NCBI RefSeq assembly: GCF_024868665.1
Contig: NC_079912.1
Coordinates: 15,235,926-15,299,925, forward strand
Source: Triplophysa rosa
Taxonomy: Eukaryota; Chordata; Actinopteri; Cypriniformes; Nemacheilidae
Direction of reading: 5' to 3'
Length of the DNA stretch: 64,000 bases
How positions within the stretch are numbered: position 1 is the stretch's first letter; the number at the start of each line of letters is the position of its first letter. The translations under genes were made by a program, and so were the position numbers. Positions 60,190 through 64,000 of the stretch are shown here, in pieces. The notes below the pieces were generated by a model. It was not told where the DNA came from, searched no databases, and saw only the letters and a list, made by a program, of their open reading frames with translations.

Positions 60190-60520
60190 ATCATTTTGTC
60201 GTGCCCTCAAGGAAAATACATCCCATCACGCTTACAAATCCACATGCTCCGATGCTGTCATTTAGAGTCATAAATCTCTCCACACATAGCAACAATCTTG
60301 CAAAATCATTAATGTTTTCGTTCTCTCTTATCAATTCCATTTTCTGGAGTAATTGAGCAGCGATGTAATTGGTCCGGTGACCCCTTGCAAAATTAAACGT
60401 TATCACAGCGATCTGTCGGCAACTGGCAGAGAACAGATGTTTCTCTTCAGCGGAGTAATCCGTCATCGACCCCTGGCCTGAGCCAATCACAATTACCTTG
60501 ATTTGTGCGGCACGGAGTGA
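60190..60520. other. Repeat-free block, candidate conserved non-coding element
   Basis: gctgtcatttagagtcataa, cttgcaaaatcattaatgtt, gattaattggtccggtga-like and caatcacaattaccttgatt strings with balanced composition and no repeat similarity. A 99-codon minus-strand open frame here resembles no family I know. Confidence 0.25.
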
Positions 60521-61608
60521 GAGACCCCTTGTCCTGAGTCACTCAAAAACCACCGAATGGATCAATAACCTCCTATGTAGCCCCGCCCATGCCCTTTTGA
60601 CCCATCAGCACCTTTGATGACGTTCTTTTAAAACATCTTCAGTCTAGAGATGAATCAAGAGTTGTGTACCTACAAAGCCCTACAGAAGTTGCGATCACTC
60701 ACCGCATGAAAGGCGAATGGTCAAATCATTTCTGTGTGTCTATAAAATCCTGATGTGATCCTGTAGATTCAAAGGCTTTCTCTTCTGTACACTTTCAACA
60801 GCTGCATTCGCCATTCAAAAAATCAATAAAAGACCTTGAAAAAATGATGCTAGCTGATATGATGTAATCTTTCATTGTTGGCTGGATAATGCCCGGCCGT
60901 ACGTGACTGAATCACTCGTTCCTCTTTTATTCTCCCTCTTTCTAGCTCTCTTTATCTCACTCCGTGCCTGTGTATGGATGTCCTGGTACGCCTCAAACAA
61001 CCGGGAGACACCCTCTGCCTCTTCTTTCTCCTCGGTTTCATCAGCAGTGCCCGGATAAAAGGCCTTAGAGGCAGAATAATTAGATCAAACAATAGATTTA
61101 GGACTGGCTACAAAATAAGAACATCCTCTGTGTTGAGGAAGAGTTTTAGCCTCGATCAGCAGCTACTTGGAGCTTCTGTCCTCCAAAAATACCTATTATG
61201 AGTCGGGCCAGAACGGCCCATTCCACGATTTTAGAGAAACTGAGGACAGCTGGAAGCTTTAAAGTCTTTAGAAAGCAGGCCTGAGATCTCCCTGAGCTGT
61301 TTGAGAGTCCAAGAAGAGCAAAATAATGCATTGAAATGTGAGCAATCCTGAAAAACAAGGCAGAGTTAGTGTCAAACAGAAGATTTAAAACATTTACGGT
61401 GGAATATGAATGCAAAAATAAACATTAGCATGTGAAAACCGAAAATATTTCATTATGATGATTTAGCCAAATATATTTATTTTTTCTTTACTATTTTTCA
61501 TTATTTTGTTTAAAAAGTGTGCATTGGGCCTTATTTATTTTACATGTTCAAATTTAATCTAGTAATATTTTACGATAAAGCTCACACACTGATGGATCGA
61601 ACATGTGA

Positions 61609-61893
61609 AGTGATAGTTCACACTAAAATGAAACTTCTTTCATCATTTACTCACCCTTCACATCATTTAAAAACCTGTGAGACTTTCTTTCTCCTGCGGA
61701 ACACAAAAGAAGATATTTTGAAGAATGTTGGTAGCCAAATAACACTGACCCCCATTGACTTCCATTGTATGAACACAAAACCACTGAGACATTTCTCAAA
61801 ATATCCTCTTCCGTGTTCCACAGAAGGAAGATTTTGAACGACAGGGGGGTGATTAAATGATGACAATTTTATTATTTATGTAAACGATCCCTA
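61609..61893. mobile_element. Palindromic MITE (accactgagacatt variant), near-complete
   Basis: aagtgatagttcacactaaa, aagatattttgaagaatgtt, ggtagccaaataacactgac and tgaacacaaaaccactgaga, then ttctcaaaatatcctcttcc; right end degraded to tttatgtaaacgatcccta. Confidence 0.88.
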
Positions 61894-62285
61894 TACAACT
61901 TTATTTTAAATGTACATTTCCATACTACTGTCAGAATTCAAAAATACGCCTTAAAACTTTTCTTTAAATATTTCACATGAAGGTCAATCCTAATTTAATT
62001 ATGGGTGTCATCGTGTTATTTTAGGAATCATGTGTCATTGCAGAATTTCCACAGGGAAGCTGGCGCGTGCTGTAAACAAACATCACATCAAATTAACAAT
62101 GAACGCAGTGTTCTCGCTTCCTCACTCTTTTATATTTCACGTTGTTATTGCACACCTAACTGCGAAAAGATTCCACATTAACGCTGTATTTATGGACCTC
62201 TGTACTTCACACATCAGACTGAAACACAGATACTGTATGCAAACAACTACACGAAAACAGATTTTACAGTTTCAAATCATTGAGG

Positions 62286-62563
62286 CTTAAAGGGATAGAT
62301 ATTCTGTTATCATTTATTCACTCCCATGTTATTCAAAATCTGTATATGACTTTTTCTTCTGTGTACACAAAAGGAGATATTTTGAGAAATGTCTCAGTGG
62401 TTTGTGTCCATACAATGGAGGTCAATGGGGGTCAATGTTGTTTGGTTCCCAACATTCTTCAAAATATCTTCTTTTGTGTTCCGCAGAAGAAACAAGGTCA
62501 TACAGGTTTGAACTTGAGAGTGAGTAAATGATGATCATTTTGGGTGAACTTTCCCTTTAAAAT
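62286..62563. mobile_element. Palindromic MITE, near-complete, inverted loop
   Basis: taaagggatagatattctgt on the left and attttgggtgaactttccct on the right. The loop tctcagtggtttgtgtccat, acaatggaggtcaatggg is in the opposite orientation to the loop at 61.6 kb. Confidence 0.88.
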
Positions 62564-64000
62564 CGATGGATCCAAACGCTTATAATGCAGTATTTGTCAT
62601 ATACAGTACATCAACACAAACACAAATTAATACGTAATTACAATCTACAAACCAACACAAACACAATGACATATGGACTCTCTCAAAATAATTCAAACAC
62701 ACACACACACGGAGCCCAGACAAACACAACTCTAGAGAATCAAGGCAGATTTCCATAGAGTTCAGTGTCTCAACACCATGATGAAACCTCATGGAAATAA
62801 CCAGCAACATCTGCACCACGGCCACTGCTGCACACAAAATGCATCTTCTCACTTATCGGCTCTCCCCCAGTGCATTCTGGGTGGTAAAAAGCACAAAGGA
62901 GCATTACGGTCAAGATTGACAAAGAAGTCTTCTGGGAACCATACTGAGGAAAAACAATGTACGATTTGCTAAAGAGCTTTTCTTATCATCTACATTAACA
63001 TTTAAAAACAACTGTTTACCATTAATTCTGCATATATTCACATCACACACCTGCGTCTTAGCATCACGTGAGCTGTGCTATTTGTGCAGCACACCGAGTC
63101 GCTGTCTGTAAAGAGCGTCTCTCATCGGTTACTTATAGGATTCAATTGGGATTCCTGTAGACAGCACACAGCTCACTAGGTTTTGGAACAGAGCTATTGT
63201 GTTACATGTATTAGATATGAAAATATGTCTGGGAGCTTCACAGGTACCTCGGGTTTCCACTTTCGTCCCACAATACCTCAGAGACCAAAGAAACTTTAAT
63301 TACGAATCAAGCGGCCCGGGCTGCTGCCAATGAAACACACACAGGCAGAAGAAGTGTTATTGTTAATTGCAGGTCAGTGTAAAACTGATGTGTCAGCTGT
63401 AGTGACTGCTAATTAATTCTGCTCACAAACCAAACCGGTGATAGTCTCCAACTGCTGCTGTTTAACCTGCGAGAGAGTGGCATGTCGGATTGTCATGCTC
63501 TCATTACGATCCAGTCCTTGTCTCAGATTATGACTTTTAATGCAACATGCAAGACTGACTCAACATGTTTGCATGCGTTACATTGTTTACACACACACGT
63601 GTTTGTGTTAATACATCATGGGGACTTTCCATGAACATAATGACTTTTTTACTGTACAAACTGTATAGACGGTTTCATTGGATGTATGCGCCTGGCGCAA
63701 AGTTAACTTCTGGTCTGCGTTTGGTTATCGGTTTGGCTAGTGGCTAATAATATAACCATTTATATTTTATTTTATTTCATTTATATTATTATTCATTTAT
63801 AGGAATATTTTATTGTATAATAATTGTATTAAATGAAAAAATTGTTGGGTTTTGTCGCAACAATTCTTCTACTTGTAACCCAAAATAATACTGGCTAGAC
63901 ATACTTTTATCTTGCTAGCTTATGTAATTGACTTGTTATTTCTTTTGCTTATTATCAATTTACAGGGACTCTATTCTTTGCGGGTGTGTACTGGAAGTTA

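Larger units (their letters stand above)
54421..64000. other. 5' flank of dpyd, no gene recognised
   Basis: AT-rich DNA with a deletion-derivative MITE at 57.5 kb and two fuller MITEs at 61.6 and 62.3 kb. Short blocks at 56.1-56.3, 57.7-58.0 and 60.2-60.5 kb look repeat-free and may be conserved non-coding DNA. I looked for the miR-137 mature sequence, since MIR137 lies upstream of DPYD in human, and did not find it. No splice-bounded coding homology was recognised. Confidence 0.5.

Noticed and set aside
54421..64000. MIR137 as a syntenic neighbour upstream of dpyd
   Set aside because: The mature miR-137 sequence was not seen on either strand; it may lie beyond the window.

Overview
The window is vertebrate, almost certainly from a ray-finned fish of the carp family. 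It is AT-rich, intron-dominated and full of dispersed elements typical of cyprinid genomes: palindromic MITEs whose ends read 'aaagggatagttcaccc', hAT-type elements with 8-bp target-site duplications (TSDs), tRNA-derived SINEs and long GAAA microsatellites. No bacterial operon, CRISPR array or intact mobile-element gene is present.

The one recognisable host gene is dihydropyrimidine dehydrogenase (dpyd), the first enzyme of pyrimidine breakdown. It lies on the minus strand from the start codon near 54.06 kb down past the left edge. Seven coding exons can be recognised by comparison with the remembered human DPYD protein and its exon layout: exon 1 (54030-54059), exon 2 (37384-37494), exon 3 (23313-23395), exon 5 (9307-9429), exon 6 (2503-2698), exon 7 (1997-2071) and exon 8 (507-592). 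Exons 1-3 are open and have the expected phase. I find no exon 4 in the 13.9 kb where it should lie. Exon 5 is 39 nt short, exon 6 is 1 nt short, exon 7 is 7 nt short and exon 8 is 2 nt short with an in-frame TGA. All splice dinucleotides around the recognised exons are still present. The simplest reading is a decaying dpyd copy, such as an extra paralogue or a homeologue in a polyploid cyprinid. The polyploidy is inference.

Layout: 0-2.7 kb holds exons 8-6 and a purine-rich, GAAA-bearing block flanked by a direct repeat. 2.7-9.3 kb is intron 5, with a hAT-like element, a TTAA-flanked element carrying a THAP-domain exon fragment, and MITEs, one of them split by a SINE. 9.4-23.3 kb is the merged intron 3/4 with MITEs, a large hairpin repeat and possible conserved non-coding DNA. 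23.4-37.4 kb is intron 2, which holds the most striking nest: a hAT MITE split by a second hAT element that holds a third repeat. It also has a second THAP-bearing element and a 217-bp GAAA run. 37.5-54.0 kb is intron 1 with more hAT copies, a SINE split by a 760-bp hAT element, and other MITEs. 54.06-64 kb is the 5' flank, with MITEs and possible conserved non-coding DNA but no recognised gene.

The TSDs and nesting give a relative order of insertions. That history and the step-wise decay of dpyd are the most informative content here.
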